The position numbers and the translations under genes are program-made. A model generated the notes under the pieces. It ran no database searches. It was not told the DNA's origin and saw nothing but the letters and a program-made list of their open reading frames with translations. 51,954 bases of DNA from Acidocella sp. (GTDB taxonomy: Bacteria > Pseudomonadota > Alphaproteobacteria > Acetobacterales > Acetobacteraceae), in assembly GCA_027308685.1 (NCBI GenBank), contig DAIDEE010000027.1, positions 1 through 51,954 on the forward strand, given 5' to 3'. Shown here piece by piece: positions 51,414 through 51,954 of the stretch; within the stretch, counting starts at the first letter, position 1; each line of letters opens with the position of its first letter.

Positions 51414-51954
51414 ATGGCACGGGGTTATCGTTTAAACTCAATGAAAATCAACAAGTTACGAGAACCAGGCCGTTATGGCGATGGTGCCGGTTTGTGGCTT
51501 CAGGTCCGCTCTCCAACCAATCGCTCTTGGATTTTTAGATACATGCTAGACGGCCAAGCACGTTGGATGGGGCTGGGCGATTTAGGTTTAGGAGCTGGCG
51601 ACGGTGTAGGACTCGCTCAAGCAAGGATTTTGGCTGCAGAAGCACGCCGCCTGTTGGCAGCGGGAATCGACCCCATAGATCAAAGGAAGCAAGCCGTTGA
51701 GGCCCGAAAGCGAGAACGCGAGGTAAAATCATTCTCGGAAACCGCCGAATTATTTATCAAGGCCAATGAAGCGGGTTGGCGAAACGCCAAACACGCAGCG
51801 CAGTGGCGGGCGACCCTAGCTACGCATGTGTACTGTGTTTTTGGCAAAAAGCGGGTGAGTCTAGTCGATACCGCAGACGTGCTTGCGGCATTAGAGCCAA
51901 TTTGGAGTACAATGCCAGAAACGGCCTCAAGGGTCCGAGGGCGAATCGAGAATG
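51414..51954 (+). CDS. P4-type tyrosine integrase, 3' end outside window
   Basis: The frame starts with ATG at 51414 (ARGYRLNSMKINKLREPGRY) and stays open to the right edge, so the gene is 3'-partial. The N-terminal part has the DUF4102 arm-binding domain (GRYGDGAGLWLQV, SWIFRYML, LAAGIDPIDQRKQA) followed by the core-binding region (FIKANEAGWRNAKHAAQW). The catalytic R-H-R-Y domain lies beyond the window. Such integrases insert genomic islands into tRNA 3' ends, and tRNA-Ser lies 159 bases upstream in the same direction, the standard arrangement. Translated by me directly from the sequence. Confidence 0.88.
   Translation, partial: MARGYRLNSMKINKLREPGRYGDGAGLWLQVRSPTNRSWIFRYMLDGQARWMGLGDLGLGAGDGVGLAQARILAAEARRLLAAGIDPIDQRKQAVEARKREREVKSFSETAELFIKANEAGWRNAKHAAQWRATLATHVYCVFGKKRVSLVDTADVLAALEPIWSTMPETASRVRGRIEN

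Overview
The window looks like a chromosomal segment of an alphaproteobacterium, most likely an acetic-acid-bacterium relative (Acetobacteraceae, Rhodospirillales). The family assignment is an inference. It rests on an FzlA-type GST-like division protein, a PopZ/DUF2497 protein upstream of valS, a DUF4167 protein, an MbfA-type ferritin-CCC1 iron exporter, and a secreted-type protein ending in a Hint domain. Coding density is high. No insertion sequence, rRNA operon or CRISPR array was seen.

Layout from left to right. (1) 3-857 is the tail of a DUF4167 gene, closed by a strong hairpin terminator. (2) 888-6903, minus strand: two glycosyltransferases, thrS, infC (which appears to start at an ATA codon) and an amidase. 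(3) 6928-9240: an alpha/beta hydrolase, an NAD-binding epimerase-like protein and fzlA. (4) 9285-15274, minus strand: gltD-gltB, the NADPH glutamate synthase. (5) 15474-17336: an NDUFA9-like reductase, tRNA-Leu(CAG) and a short RNase D. (6) 17406-23154, plus strand: the envelope operon kdsD-lptC-lptA-lptB, then rpoN and hpf; ptsN, the usual next gene, is missing. (7) 23151-28106, minus strand: a subtilase-Hint fusion, nitronate monooxygenase and mbfA with a Fur-like box. (8) 28289-32520: TPR-sulfotransferase, TPR-glycosyltransferase, a small conserved-looking ORF and an FkbM methyltransferase. (9) 32584-38166, minus strand: a bicupin dioxygenase-like protein, an EutA-like ATPase, an aromatic-acid MFS permease and a second MFS exporter. 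(10) 38454-44816: tRNA-Cys, pcm, tolC, popZ and valS. (11) 44820-51102: a CgeB-like glycosyltransferase, ilvD, yajC, a DUF815 ATPase and a CpdB-type nucleotidase. (12) 51165-51954: tRNA-Ser(TGA) followed by the start of a P4-type integrase, the probable left edge of a genomic island that continues outside the window.

Most of the window is housekeeping: translation (thrS, infC, valS, tRNAs, hpf), nitrogen and branched-chain amino-acid metabolism (gltBD, rpoN, ilvD), LPS synthesis and export (kdsD, lptCAB, heptosyltransferase-like GT), division and polarity (fzlA, popZ), and secretion (tolC, yajC). The parts most likely to hold undescribed biology are the bicupin/EutA-like/MFS operon, the subtilase-Hint protein with a hairpin at its ribosome binding site, and the island boundary at tRNA-Ser.
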